A DNA stretch of 43,955 bases. Source: JBFWUM01 sp050247255 (GTDB lineage: Bacteria; Acidobacteriota; Vicinamibacteria; Vicinamibacterales; UBA2999). The stretch is from NCBI GenBank assembly GCA_050247255.1, contig JBFWUM010000037.1:1-43955 (forward strand). The letters run 5' to 3'. The notes below the pieces were generated by a model. It searched no databases, was not told the DNA's origin, and saw only the letters and a program-made list of their open reading frames with translations. Both the position numbers and the translations under genes were made by a program. Shown here in pieces: positions 25,201 through 34,800 of this stretch (positions within the stretch are counted from its first letter, which is position 1; each line of letters opens with the position of its first letter).

Positions 25201-25262
25201 TGGTCGATCGCGTGATGGCCAGCGCGGCGCCGATCGCAGCGGCCGGGGGGCCCGGTCGATGA
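22233..25262 (+). CDS. Hybrid histidine kinase, membrane-bound, two receiver domains
   Basis: The product has 1009 residues from ATG 22233. About five membrane helices at 8-150 resemble a MASE-type sensor. They are followed by another helix at about 180 (FELAALLPTLLLSIATSQVL), a PDC/Cache-like extracellular domain (200-440) ending in SGWRVFVEQPL, and a helix near 445. Then come HisKA with H497 (SHEIRTPMNGIIGMTE), HATPase_c (LVNLVGNAIKFTHDG, DTGIGIP, GTGLGLSIS), REC1 (735-850, LVVDDNATNRRIL, with the aspartate in FLIDHHLADGSG) and REC2 (876-1000, phosphoacceptor D925 in LMDLQMPEMDG). There is no HAMP between the last helix and HisKA, unlike the next gene. The frame is open much further upstream, but only from here does it look like protein. 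No response regulator with an output domain is adjacent. Confidence 0.9.
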   Translation: MNSRVRAFVVAITAGGAALLVGLIPFDLLAGFTPGRALSLPVAMLLGPWFGMLAAAIAALAYGWSVRLVTLPLEAIALGLAARRSVSPVLAGWGYWAVVGVVFGLQPAVFGDVYSGYSQQFAWTYALQRTLTLMVAVLIAKLIVVAIRRHRLGALLAAGQPHSLRSDAYDSFELAALLPTLLLSIATSQVLAARQQAETSGHLVETATVVRDHVRQYLDTHIDAVTALADALRAQPATVDREQLLRRFAAIYDQFSSVSTFDSRGAYIAAVPDEPPTSALRLDGIPDRAHFQDATRTGQTVMSDVLMARSSLRRAVIPIVAPFSGPDGRVAGVGIGVLDLPQLRQFVDRYRSNPFIVITIVDRNGLVISASEGSGRDALQDLSRHPLLAMTEGQYDPPGNRGTQLVAAAMIPESGWRVFVEQPLVTIQLQNTRFYAVTFVLLGLGLGGSMLAASRFSRFVSGPVEQLRERTAELALAKRAAEDANRAKSEFLANMSHEIRTPMNGIIGMTELALQTELTREQREHLETVRQSADALLGVINDVLDFSKIEAGKLHIEAIDFSLRALLDESVRPLALKAHEKSLELLIDVAPGTPDGFVGDPMRLRQVLVNLVGNAIKFTHDGEVVVGVSAEPIDAGHATLHLSVADTGIGIPREKQDDIFGAFTQADGSTTRQYGGTGLGLSISAQLATLMGGTLGVESEPGRGSTFRIALPLPLGPGVRATSEPRHREMLAGLPILVVDDNATNRRILGDLVAGWGMRATIATGVQDALRAVNEAATPFRAFLIDHHLADGSGVNLADAVRRDPRYASAPVLFLTSVDRMAAQEPRRVNTLRLTKPIGPAALADGLLSLLAGDASQAVRPAAPAVEPRRAARGLHVLVAEDNPVNRRLAQHLLERRGHRPHLVDNGRAAVAAVNAGVFDLVLMDLQMPEMDGFEATAAIRAGERETGRPRLPIVALTAHAMEGDRQRCLDADMDGYVAKPIKPIELFEVVDRVMASAAPIAAAGGPGR

Positions 25263-28200
25263 GCCTCTCGCGGCGTCGTCTCCTCATCGCCGTTGGCGGC
25301 GGCGGACTGGCTCTGCTCGTCAACACCCTCGTCACGGGCACGGCGGCGACGCTCGTGCCCGGGCGCATCGCCACCTTGGCGGTGGCCATGCTGCTGGGAC
25401 CCTGGTACGGCGTGCTGGCGGCGCTCGTCGAGGCCCTGCCGTACGTGATCGACAACCCGTTGCGGGTCGTGAATCTGGCGCTCGAGGCGCTGGTCATTGG
25501 CGCCGTCGCCCAGCGGGGACGATCGCCGATTCTCGCCGGGTTGGCCTTCTGGTCGCTGGTCGGGGTGCTGTTCTGGCAGGCGCCGCACCTCTTCAGCAAC
25601 GACAGCGCGTATCAGGGACCGCTCGCCTGGACCTACGCGCTGCAGCGGACGCTGACGCTGATGCTGGCCGTCCTGCTGGCCAAGATGGTCGTGCTGGCGG
25701 TCCGGCGCTTCCGCGGTGCCGCCACCTTCATCGCCGGGACGGCGGCGCCCCAGGCCCTCCGCGCCGAATCCTACGAGCGGCTCGAGCTCATCAGCCTGCT
25801 GCCGGTGTTGTTGCTCAGCGTCATCACGGCGCAGATGCTGGCCGCCCGCCAGCAGACGGAAGCCTCGTCGGGGATGTCCTCCGCCGCGGTGTCGATTCGC
25901 GACTACCTCGAGCAGTACGTCGATTCGCACGCCAAGGCGCTCGGCTCGCTGGCCGAGGGCGTCAGCGTCGTCGGCGACGAGGACCAGCGGCAGGCACTCC
26001 TCGCCCACTTCCATCAGACCTACGGCACCGAGTTCCTGTCGATCGCCGTCTTCACCGCCGGGGGGCGTTTCGTGGACGCACTTCCCGTGGAACCGCCGAC
26101 GAGCCGGCTGCGGACGACGAACCTGCTCGACCGGCCGTCGTTCCGAACGGCGGTGGAAACGGGCAAGCTGACGATCGCCGAGGTGACGCTCGCGCAGACC
26201 AACAGCCCGAGCCTGGGCGGCGAACGGGCCATCCTCGCCATTCTTGCCCCGTATCGCGATGCCAGCGCGCGCGTCGCCGGCGCCATCGTCGGCGTGCTCG
26301 ACCTGTCCGACCTGCGCGAGTACAGCGCCGCCGCTGCCCCGGCGCCGGCCTCGGTGACCGTCATCGACGGGGCGCGGCGCGTGATCTTCTCCACCAGCCT
26401 CGCCGGGACGCGGACCGCGCTGCTCGACCTGTCCGACGATCCGCTCCTGCGCGGCGGGGCTGGAGGGACGGTCTACCAGTACCAATCGACCAGCGAGGGC
26501 CAGGCGGGCATGCAGGTCGCGGCGGCGGCCACGGTGCCCGGCATCGACTGGCGGGTCTTCGTCGAGCAGCCGCTCGTCACCATGCAGCTGCAGAGCGCGC
26601 GCTACTACGCGACCGGCTTCGGGCTGCTCGGCCTGGCACTGGTGGGCACCCTCGTCGGCTCGCGCCACTTCGCGCGCGTCGTCACCGGACCGCTCGAGGA
26701 GCTGGTCGCGGTCGTCCGGCGCGTGTCGGCACGCAAGCGGCCGATGGCCTCGCTCAGCACGGAATCGGAGATCGCCGAAATCGGCGACCTCGTGCACGAC
26801 ATCAACCAGATGCAGGACCGGCTCAACGAGTCCTACGAGCACCTGGACCAGAAGGTGCGCGAGCGCACCGCCGAACTCGCGCTGGCGACCAAAGCGGCCG
26901 AGGACGCGAGCCGCGCCAAGAGCGAGTTCCTGGCGAACATGAGCCACGAGATCCGGACGCCGATGAACGGCATCATCGGCATGACCGATCTGACGCTGGG
27001 CACCACGCTCACGCCGGAGCAGCGCGAGCACCTGCAGACCGTACGACAGTCGGCCGACGCACTGCTCGTCGTCATCAACGACGTGCTCGACTTCTCGAAG
27101 ATCGAGGCCGGGAAGCTGCAGATTGACGCGGTCGACTTCTCACTGCGCGCCCTGCTCGACGACACCGTCCGGCCGCTGGCGCTGAAGGCGCACGAGAAGG
27201 GGCTCGAGCTCGCCGTCGACATCGGGCCCGGCGTCCCCGACCGCCTCGTCGGCGATCCCGCCCGTATGCGGCAGGTGCTCCTCAACCTGGTGGGCAATGC
27301 CGTCAAGTTCACGCACCAGGGAGAAGTCGTCGTCGCCGTCCAGGCCAGCGTCTGCGCCGACGATCGTATCGACCTGCAGCTGGCGGTCCGGGACACCGGC
27401 ATCGGCATCCCCGACGACAAGCTGGCGGACATCTTCGGCGCGTTCACGCAGGCCGACGGCTCGACCACGCGCCGCTACGGCGGCACCGGGCTGGGACTGA
27501 CCATCTCGGCCCAGCTCGTCGGCCTGATGGGCGGCACGCTGTCGGTGGAAAGCGAAGTGGACCGCGGCAGCACGTTCCGCTTCTCACTCCGCCTACCCGC
27601 CGGCGCCGGCCTCGCCACCCCGGAGCCGCGGCACGCCGACATGCTGGCCGGGCTGCCGGTACTGATCGTCGACGACAACGCGACGAACCGGCGGATCCTC
27701 TCGGAGCAGGCGGAGGCCTGGGGGATGCTGCCGACGGTGGCGGGCAGCGCCGGGGACGCGCTGCAGATCGCCGGCACGGGCGCCCCATTCCGCGTCTTCG
27801 TGCTGGACCAGGAACTCGCGGACGGGAGCGGCGACACGCTGGCGGCGGAGCTGCGCCGGCGGCCTCAGTACGCCGCGGTGCCGGTGCTGCTGCTCACGTC
27901 GGCCGACCGGGCGGGATCGAGCGCGCCCGGAGCGGCCAATCTGTCGCGCCTCACCAAGCCGGTGGGCCAGGCGGCGCTCTTCGACGCACTCTCCTCGCTC
28001 TTGTCGGATGATCGCAGCGCGCCGGCGCAGCCGGCGGCGCCGCGCCAGGAGCCGGTGCGGGCCGCCCGCGCGCTGCGGGTGCTGATTGCCGAGGACAACC
28101 CGGTCAACCGCCGGCTGGCGAAGCACCTGCTCGAGCGCCGCGGCCACATGCCGACTGAAGTTGAAGACGGGCGCCAGGCGGTGGCCACCATCGCCGAGAA

Positions 28201-28462
28201 GGCCTACGACCTCGTGCTGATGGACCTGCAAATGCCGGAGATGGACGGCTTCGAGGCGACCGCGGCGATTCGGGCCCGCGAACGCGCCCGGGGGCTGCCA
28301 CGGCTGCCCATCGTCGCGCTGACTGCGCACGCCATGCGGGGCGACCGGGAACGCTGCCTGGCCGCCGACATGGACGGCTACGTCGCCAAGCCGATCAAGC
28401 CGGTCGAACTGTTCGAGGTCGTCGACCGCGTGATGGCGGCAACCACCACCCAGCCGACATAA
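25259..28462 (+). CDS. Hybrid histidine kinase, paralogue with HAMP
   Basis: The product has 1067 residues; ATG 25259 overlaps the previous stop (ATGA), so translation is coupled. The order is the same as the first kinase: about five N-terminal helices, PDC/Cache-like sensor, helix near 455, then a HAMP-like linker (about 480-535, GPLEELVAVVRRVSARKRPM and IAEIGDLVHDINQMQDRLNE), HisKA with H563 (SHEIRTPMNGIIGMTD), HATPase_c, REC1 (LIVDDNATNRRILSE) and REC2 with D989 (LMDLQMPEMDGFEA). Kinase parts are almost identical in motif wording to the first gene, while the sensors are more different. This fits a tandem duplication followed by sensor divergence. Confidence 0.9.
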   Translation: MSLSRRRLLIAVGGGGLALLVNTLVTGTAATLVPGRIATLAVAMLLGPWYGVLAALVEALPYVIDNPLRVVNLALEALVIGAVAQRGRSPILAGLAFWSLVGVLFWQAPHLFSNDSAYQGPLAWTYALQRTLTLMLAVLLAKMVVLAVRRFRGAATFIAGTAAPQALRAESYERLELISLLPVLLLSVITAQMLAARQQTEASSGMSSAAVSIRDYLEQYVDSHAKALGSLAEGVSVVGDEDQRQALLAHFHQTYGTEFLSIAVFTAGGRFVDALPVEPPTSRLRTTNLLDRPSFRTAVETGKLTIAEVTLAQTNSPSLGGERAILAILAPYRDASARVAGAIVGVLDLSDLREYSAAAAPAPASVTVIDGARRVIFSTSLAGTRTALLDLSDDPLLRGGAGGTVYQYQSTSEGQAGMQVAAAATVPGIDWRVFVEQPLVTMQLQSARYYATGFGLLGLALVGTLVGSRHFARVVTGPLEELVAVVRRVSARKRPMASLSTESEIAEIGDLVHDINQMQDRLNESYEHLDQKVRERTAELALATKAAEDASRAKSEFLANMSHEIRTPMNGIIGMTDLTLGTTLTPEQREHLQTVRQSADALLVVINDVLDFSKIEAGKLQIDAVDFSLRALLDDTVRPLALKAHEKGLELAVDIGPGVPDRLVGDPARMRQVLLNLVGNAVKFTHQGEVVVAVQASVCADDRIDLQLAVRDTGIGIPDDKLADIFGAFTQADGSTTRRYGGTGLGLTISAQLVGLMGGTLSVESEVDRGSTFRFSLRLPAGAGLATPEPRHADMLAGLPVLIVDDNATNRRILSEQAEAWGMLPTVAGSAGDALQIAGTGAPFRVFVLDQELADGSGDTLAAELRRRPQYAAVPVLLLTSADRAGSSAPGAANLSRLTKPVGQAALFDALSSLLSDDRSAPAQPAAPRQEPVRAARALRVLIAEDNPVNRRLAKHLLERRGHMPTEVEDGRQAVATIAEKAYDLVLMDLQMPEMDGFEATAAIRARERARGLPRLPIVALTAHAMRGDRERCLAADMDGYVAKPIKPVELFEVVDRVMAATTTQPT

Positions 28463-28498
28463 AAAGGGGGACGGGCCCCTTCCGGAACCCGTCCCCCC
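28461..28498 (-). terminator. Terminator between convergent kinase and TonB receptor genes
   Basis: GGGGGACGGG (28466-28475) pairs with CCCGTCCCCC (28488-28497), a 10-bp stem. Five T follow on the minus strand (28465-28461), so it best serves the receptor gene. It may also act on the kinase transcript, whose stop it overlaps. Confidence 0.75.
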
Positions 28499-28500
28499 TT

Positions 28501-28546
28501 CTGGCTTCCAGCTTCTAGCTTCTGGCTTCCAGCTTCTAGCTTCTAG
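28501..28546 (-). repeat. 7-bp array in two 21-bp repeats, starting at a stop codon
   Basis: On the plus strand the triplet of heptamers CTGGCTT, CCAGCTT, CTAGCTT occurs twice without a mismatch (28501-28521, 28522-28542), followed by CTAG. Read on the minus strand, the first three bases of the first unit (TAGAAGC) are the in-frame TAG stop (28545-28543) of the receptor gene. Confidence 0.8.
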
Positions 28547-31524
28547 TAATCGAACTGAATCGAGAACTTCAACAGGCGCGCCGGCAGGATCGACTGCGGG
28601 CGGAGCCACGCGGCGAAGTTCTGGTTGGCCGTCACGACGACGTCCGTGTTCAGCGCGTTGAACACGTCGATGCTGAAGACCGACCGCGCCTTGCCGAAGC
28701 GGACGACCTTGCCGAACCGGAGGTCGAGCTCGTGCCGGTAGGGCAGGTAATGCGCGTTCGGCTCGATGATGTCAATCGCCAGGTTCGGCGCACCTCCGGC
28801 CAGCGGCCGGCCAAGCGTCGAGTTGGCCGCCAGGTAAGCGTTGCTCGCGTTGAACGACGCGCGCATCACCGAGCCCGGCGTGCTGCGCATGGTGCCGCTC
28901 AGCTGCACGTCGATCACCGGCACGGTGTAGATGGCAAACGCCTTGAACTGCGTCTGCATCGGCGTCTTCCGATCGCAGAAACCGGCTGGCCGCAGCGCGG
29001 TGACGCCACCGAGGGTCACCGTCTGCATTTCCGGCAGGTCCTCGACGATGGTGCAGTCGTTCTCGGAGGTGCGGCCGGTGCTCGTGCCGCCCTGCAGGGT
29101 CAACGCGCCCAGGCGGGCGTTGACGTTCACGTCGAAGCCCTTCCACTGCTCGGTCTGCTTGCCGTAGACGCGATCGAGCGTGTTGTGGTTCGTCGGCGGC
29201 CGGCCGAAGGCTTCCGGCTTGAGCGCGACCAGGCCGGTGAGCGTGTAGCCGCCGCCGCCCGGCAGCCGCGAATCGCTCGGCACCGTCATGCTGAAGGTGT
29301 CGAAGTCCGACGCGCTGAGCGCCAGGTTGTCGGTGACGCGGAAGTTCTGCCAGATGCGCTGGAAGTAGCCGAAGTCGACCGAGATGCGCGGCAGGATTTC
29401 GTGCTGGAGGCCCGCCGAGAACTCCCAGTTGGCTTCGCGGTTGCCATAGCCGCGGCGCAGGATGTCATCGAACGTCGCGCCAGGCGTAGCCGACCCGAAG
29501 GCGCGATTGTCGATCGCCTGGCACTCGCCGTTCGCCGCGAGATTGAGCAGGTCGCAGTCGGGCACGAAGTCCCGATCGGCGTCGCTCCAGGCGCGGTTCG
29601 CCGTGTTTGCCATCGTATTGACCGGGTTCGGGTCGGTGCCGAGCGTGTTCAGCGTCTGCCCGCGCAGGTACTTGTTGAACGTCGCCTTGAACGCGGTCTT
29701 GCCGTCGCCCCTGACGTCGTACGTGAACGACGTGCGGTACGTCATGTCGTTCCAACGGAGGTTCTCCTGCTCCGGGAAGACGAAGTTGCGGTTGGGCGCC
29801 AGGTTGGCGGGACCGACCGTCTGCTCGGGGAAGCTGGTCTGGAACCAGTCATAGCGCAGCGCCAGGCCGATGGTCGCCCGATTCATCTGCCACCGATCCT
29901 GCGCGTAAATGCCGAGATCGTTGTCCAGGTGGTTCTCGAACGTCACCGGGAAGGCGCGCATGGTGATCTGGTTCGGCACGCCGTTGTTAAACCGATACGC
30001 AACGTCCTGCAGCGAATAGGTGCGGGTCTGCTGGAAGCCGTGGACGCGGTTGAATCCGACCTTGAAGTTGTGGCTGCCCGTGACGTACGAGGCGGCCGCT
30101 CGATAGGTCCAGTTTGGCACCCGCGTGTTGTTGTTGGTGAGGTTCGGGGCGCGATAGGTCAGGCCGATTGACTGCTCCTGCACCGAGACCATCTGCGCGG
30201 CGAGCGCGGTGTCGATGTCCTGCGCCGACGCCATGCGGACGTTCTGCTGCGGGTGCATGAAGCCCCACCGCTCGTAGAGGTGCATGCCGACCGCTTCGAA
30301 CAGCAGGCGGTTGGTCACCGGCGACGTCCACTCCGCGTGCTCCTGCCGGAGGCGCGGGAAGCGGAAATCGCGGGCCGCTTCGGGCGCCACCGCGGCGGTG
30401 ATGCCGTTCGGGCAGTCGCACCACGTGTCCGCCTTGTACGTGCCGGCAATCTTGTTGCGCGGCGACGCCTGCCAGGTCACGCGGACGCTGCTGTTGTAGG
30501 AGCGCCCCTTCAGCAGGCCGCGCTCGCTCGACGGCACATACAGCCACTCGTTCGGCTTGTAGGCGTTGGCGTTCTCGAAGATCGGCGCGTAGTTCTCGAC
30601 GCCGTTGAAGCGGATCGACGCCCAGTACCAGAGCTTGTCGCGACGGATCGGGCCGCCAAACGACTGGTTCAAGTCCCAGTTCTTCTTGATCTCGTTCGGC
30701 GTGCCGAGGCCGGCGGCCTTCAGCTCGTCGGTGAAGTTGCTGCCCTGCAGGGCGCCGTTCGAGAAGGTGAAGAACGTCGAGTCGGCGAAGTTGTTGCCGC
30801 CGTCCCGCGGGATGAAGTTGATGCGCACGCCGCCGGTCGGCAGTTCTGCCGACACGCCGGTGTGGTCGACCGTCACTTCGGCCGCCGAGCCGACGTCCGG
30901 GATCTGGCCGCCGATGTTGCCGCCGGCCTGCAGCGTCATCGTGTTGATGCCGTTGAGCGTCACGCGCTGATCCTGCTCGCGGCTGCCGTGGATCGTGACC
31001 GATCCGCCGACCCCCTGCAGGTTCGACCCGCCGACGTCGGTACCGCCTCCCGACGCCGCGGGGATCAGCCGCGCCAGGGTGACGTAGTTACGCGAGGTCG
31101 GCAGCGCGTCGATCGTGTCGGCGCTCAGCACCGCCGATCGGCTGGCGCTGCTCACGTCCACCACCGGCGCCTCGCCGGTCACGGTAATCGTCTCTTCCAG
31201 GGCGCCGACCCGCAGCTCGACGTCGACGACGGAGGCGCCGGCGCCCTGCAGGGTGATGCCGTCACGCCGGACGGTGTTGAACCCGGCGAGGGTAAAAGTC
31301 ACGGTATACGCACCGGGACGCAGATCGACGATCTGGTACCGGCCATTGCCGTCGGTCACCGCCGCGCGGACCTTTTCGATCAGCACCGGACTGGCGGCTT
31401 CGACGGTCACCCCGGGCATGACCGCGCCCGAGGTATCGCGCACGACGCCCGTGATGGACGCCTGCGCGTACGCCAACGAGGGAACCAACACTGCCCAGAC
31501 GAGGGCAGCTACGACTTTCCGCAT
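28543..31524 (-). CDS. Large TonB-dependent receptor with carboxypeptidase-regulatory-like domain
   Basis: The product has 993 residues, with ATG 31524 preceded by GGAGG (6-nt spacing). Signal peptide MRKVVAALVWAVLVPSLAYA is followed by a CarboxypepD_reg-like Ig domain at about 22-105 (ITGVVRDTSGAVMPGVTVEA, YQIVDLRPGAYTVTFTLAGF), then a link (ETITVTGEAPVVDV) and a plug domain (about 125-250). The large barrel has long loops and ends in FSIQFDY, with the aromatic last residue used by the BAM machinery. It is of the Oar-like type common in Acidobacteria, where these receptors import unknown polymers or siderophores. It is a close paralogue of the gene upstream. Its stop lies in a heptamer array, then a terminator. 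Confidence 0.9.
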   Translation of the reverse strand: MRKVVAALVWAVLVPSLAYAQASITGVVRDTSGAVMPGVTVEAASPVLIEKVRAAVTDGNGRYQIVDLRPGAYTVTFTLAGFNTVRRDGITLQGAGASVVDVELRVGALEETITVTGEAPVVDVSSASRSAVLSADTIDALPTSRNYVTLARLIPAASGGGTDVGGSNLQGVGGSVTIHGSREQDQRVTLNGINTMTLQAGGNIGGQIPDVGSAAEVTVDHTGVSAELPTGGVRINFIPRDGGNNFADSTFFTFSNGALQGSNFTDELKAAGLGTPNEIKKNWDLNQSFGGPIRRDKLWYWASIRFNGVENYAPIFENANAYKPNEWLYVPSSERGLLKGRSYNSSVRVTWQASPRNKIAGTYKADTWCDCPNGITAAVAPEAARDFRFPRLRQEHAEWTSPVTNRLLFEAVGMHLYERWGFMHPQQNVRMASAQDIDTALAAQMVSVQEQSIGLTYRAPNLTNNNTRVPNWTYRAAASYVTGSHNFKVGFNRVHGFQQTRTYSLQDVAYRFNNGVPNQITMRAFPVTFENHLDNDLGIYAQDRWQMNRATIGLALRYDWFQTSFPEQTVGPANLAPNRNFVFPEQENLRWNDMTYRTSFTYDVRGDGKTAFKATFNKYLRGQTLNTLGTDPNPVNTMANTANRAWSDADRDFVPDCDLLNLAANGECQAIDNRAFGSATPGATFDDILRRGYGNREANWEFSAGLQHEILPRISVDFGYFQRIWQNFRVTDNLALSASDFDTFSMTVPSDSRLPGGGGYTLTGLVALKPEAFGRPPTNHNTLDRVYGKQTEQWKGFDVNVNARLGALTLQGGTSTGRTSENDCTIVEDLPEMQTVTLGGVTALRPAGFCDRKTPMQTQFKAFAIYTVPVIDVQLSGTMRSTPGSVMRASFNASNAYLAANSTLGRPLAGGAPNLAIDIIEPNAHYLPYRHELDLRFGKVVRFGKARSVFSIDVFNALNTDVVVTANQNFAAWLRPQSILPARLLKFSIQFDY

Positions 31525-31848
31525 CGAGGACCTCCATTTGCCACTGCCACCACCCGCCGCATGTGCGACGGATCCCTGGATGAGCGAACCGCAACCAGAG
31601 CCAGCCCGACGGTATGAACGCCGCAGCGAACGCCGACGACCGAGGATCGAATGACCGACGAACGGGAGGAAAGGTCCGAAAAGAAACGAAGAAATAGCGA
31701 AAGCCAGCCGACACCTACTGTGAAGACTGGATTAAGAGTGGGCGAAAACTACACGACCCCGGCCGGGCTGTCAACCGGGGACTCGACAAACGGCAACCCG
31801 GCGACAGGAGGCCTGCCGCCGGGTTGTTGGGAGTGCGGGGGCCGGACC
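31525..31848 (-). other. 324-bp intergenic region between two receptor genes
   Basis: Next to 31849 lie two hairpins that could end the upstream receptor transcript: CAACCCGGCG/CGCCGGGTTG (31794-31803 with 31817-31826, perfect 10 bp, no T-run) and CCCCGG/CCGGGG (about 31757-31780). The remaining part (31525 to about 31740) is the leader of the next receptor. It is purine-rich on the plus strand around 31660-31700, and I found no convincing promoter in it. I see no gene. Confidence 0.5.
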
Positions 31849-34800
31849 CTAGAAGTCCAGCTGCATGCTGATCTTCATCAGCCGGGCGTTGAGGATCTGG
31901 GTCGGCCGCAGCCACGCCGCGTAGGACTGGTTGACCGAGATGATCGCGTCGCTGTTCAGCGCGTTGAAGATGTCGAGGCTGACCACCGAGCGCGCCCGGC
32001 CGAACCGCAGCACCTTGCCAATTCGCACGTCGAACTCGTTGCGGCGGTCGGTGTACTTCGTGTCGGGCGACAGCAGCGCGATGCTGATGTTCGACCCGCC
32101 GCCGGAGAGCGTCCGGCCGAGCGTCGAGTTCGCGGCCAGATAGGCGTTGTTCGCCGTGAAGTTGGCGTTGATGTCGGTGCCGGGCACGCTGCGGAAGGTC
32201 CCGGACACCTGCACGTCGACGACCGGCAGCGTGTAGACGCCGTAGCCCTTGACCTGCGTCAGCATCGGCTCCTCGCGGTGGCAGTAGCCGAGCGGCCGCA
32301 TGCCGTTCTGCGCCGTGCCCAGATTCAGCTCGGGCAGCTTCGCCACGACCTCGCAGTCGTCCTCGATCTGCTTCCCGGAGCTGACGCCAATCTGGAACAT
32401 CGCGCCCCCCTGGAGCCGCGCGTTGAGCGACACGTCGACGCCGTTCCAGTGATCGATCTGCTTGCCGTACTTATCCGACAGCGTGTTGTAGTTCTCCGTC
32501 TGCCCGAACTTGCTCGGGATGACGTTGCGCAGGCCGGTGATCGTCGAGCCGCTGACGTCGCCGAGGCGGGCGTCGGTCGGTGCCGTCATGTTGAACAGTG
32601 TGAAGTCCTCCGGCCCGAGCAGCAGGTTGTCGGTGACCTGGAAGTTCTTCCAGACACGGCGGAAGTAGCCGATATCCACCGCGATGCCGCGCGCCAGTTC
32701 ATGCTGCACGCTCGTCGTCAACTCCCAGTTCGACGGACGGTTGCCGAACCCGGTGAGCACGTCGGGGTCGTAGGTCTCGCTCGGTCGCGCCGTGCCGAAG
32801 GTCCGATCCGAGATGACACCACAGGTGTCGACGCTGCCGGTGGTCGCCGGGCTCTGCGCGGCGAAGTTGAGCAGGTCGCAGTCGATCACGAAGTCGCGGT
32901 CGGCGTCGGTCCACGAACGGTTCGCCGACGTGGCGACCGCCAGCACCGGGTTCGGATTGCGGCCGATGCCGTTCAGCGTCTGCCCGAGCAGGTACTTGTT
33001 GAAGGCCACCTTGAGCGCGGTGCGACCGGTGCCGAAGAGGTCGTAGGCCAGGCCGGTGCGATAGCTGATGTCCTTCCAGTTCAGGTTGTCCTGCGCCGGG
33101 AACACCAGGTTCCGGTTCGGCGTGAAGACGGTCGGTCCCAGCGTCTGTTCCGGGAAACTGCTGGCGAACCAGTCGTAGCGCAGCGCCAGGTTCAACGTCA
33201 GCCGGTCCATCGTCCAGCGGTCCTGGATGAAGAAGCCGAGGTCGTTGTCCAGGTTGCTTTCCGAGCGGTACGGCCGCGCCTGCATGGTGAACTGGTTCGG
33301 CACGCCGTTGTTGAAGCGGTAGCTGAGCGGGTTCGTCGCGTACTGGTATTCGTTGAGGAACCCGTGCGTGCGGTTGAAGCCGAACTTCAGCGCGTGCGAG
33401 CCGGTGACGTAGGACATCGCCGCGCGATACGTCCAGCTCGGCACCTGCGTGTTGTTATTGGTCGCGCGGTTGCGGTAGACGAGGCCGGTGCTCTGCTCGG
33501 TCACCGAGATCAGCTGCGGGATGATCGCCTCCTTCGCCGGATCGTCGAGCGAGCCGCCGTTGACGCGCAGGTGCATGTCACCCCAGCGCTCGTAGAGGTG
33601 CATCCCCACCGCCTCGAACAGCAGCTTGTTCGTGATCGGCGAGGTGATCTCGCCGTGTTCCTGCATCAGCCGCGGGAACCGCCGGTCGCGGCCGGCCTCC
33701 GGCGCGCGCGTCGCCGTGATGTCGCTCGGGCAGTTGCACCACTTGTCCGCCTTGTAGGTGCCGGCGATCTTGACCTTGGGGCTGGCCTGCCAGGTGACAC
33801 GGATGCTGTTGTTCCACTGGTTGCCCTTGGTCACCGCGGGGCGGCTCGGGTCGGGCGCGTACAGCCACTCGTTCGGCTTGAACGCGTTGGCGTTCTCCAG
33901 AATCGGCGCGTTGTTCTCGGTCGAGTTGTAGCGCGTCGAGAACCAGAACCAGACGCGGTCCCGCTTGATCGGCCCGCCGATCGACTGGTTGAGGTCCCAG
34001 TTCTTGACGATCTTGTTCGGCGCGGCGAGCCCGGCGTCCTGCAGTTCCTGCGAGAAGTTGTCCCCTTGCAGGCTCTCGTTCGAGAACGTGAAGAACGTCG
34101 AGTCCGAGAAGGTGTTGCCGCCGTCGCGCGGGATGAAGTTGATGCGGATGCCGCCGGTCGGCAATTCGGCGCTGAGCGAGGTCGTGTCGACCGTCACTTC
34201 CGTGGCCGAGCCGAGGTCCGGCGTCTGGCCGCCGATGTTGCCGCCCGCCTGCAGGGTCATCGTGTTGACGCCGTTGACCGTAATGCGCTGGTCGGTGTTC
34301 CGGCTGCCGTGCACCGTCACGCTCTGGCCGACGTCCTGGATCAGCGACCCGCCGACGTCGTTGCCGCCGCCGCTGGTGCCGGGAATCATGCGCGCCAGGC
34401 CGAAGTAGTTGCGCGCGCTGGGCAGCGCGTCCACGAGCTCAGAATTGAGCACCTGCTGCTTGGTGATCGACTGCACGTCGACGACCGGCGCCTCACCGGT
34501 GACGGTAATCGTCTCTTCCAGGGCGCCGACGCGCATTTCCGCGTCGACGGCCACCGCGCCGGAGCCGCTGAGCGTCACCCCATCGCGCCGGGTGGTGTTG
34601 AAGCCAGCCAGCGTGAAGGTGACCGTATAGGCGCCCGGGCGCAGATCGACGATCTGGAACCGGCCGTTGCCGTCGGTGACGGTCGTGCGGATCTTTTCAA
34701 TCAGCACCGGACTGGCCGCCTCGACCGTGACGCCCGGGAGTACGGCGCCGGAGGTGTCCCTCACGGTGCCGGTGATGATGGCTTGAGCAAAGACTGCCGA

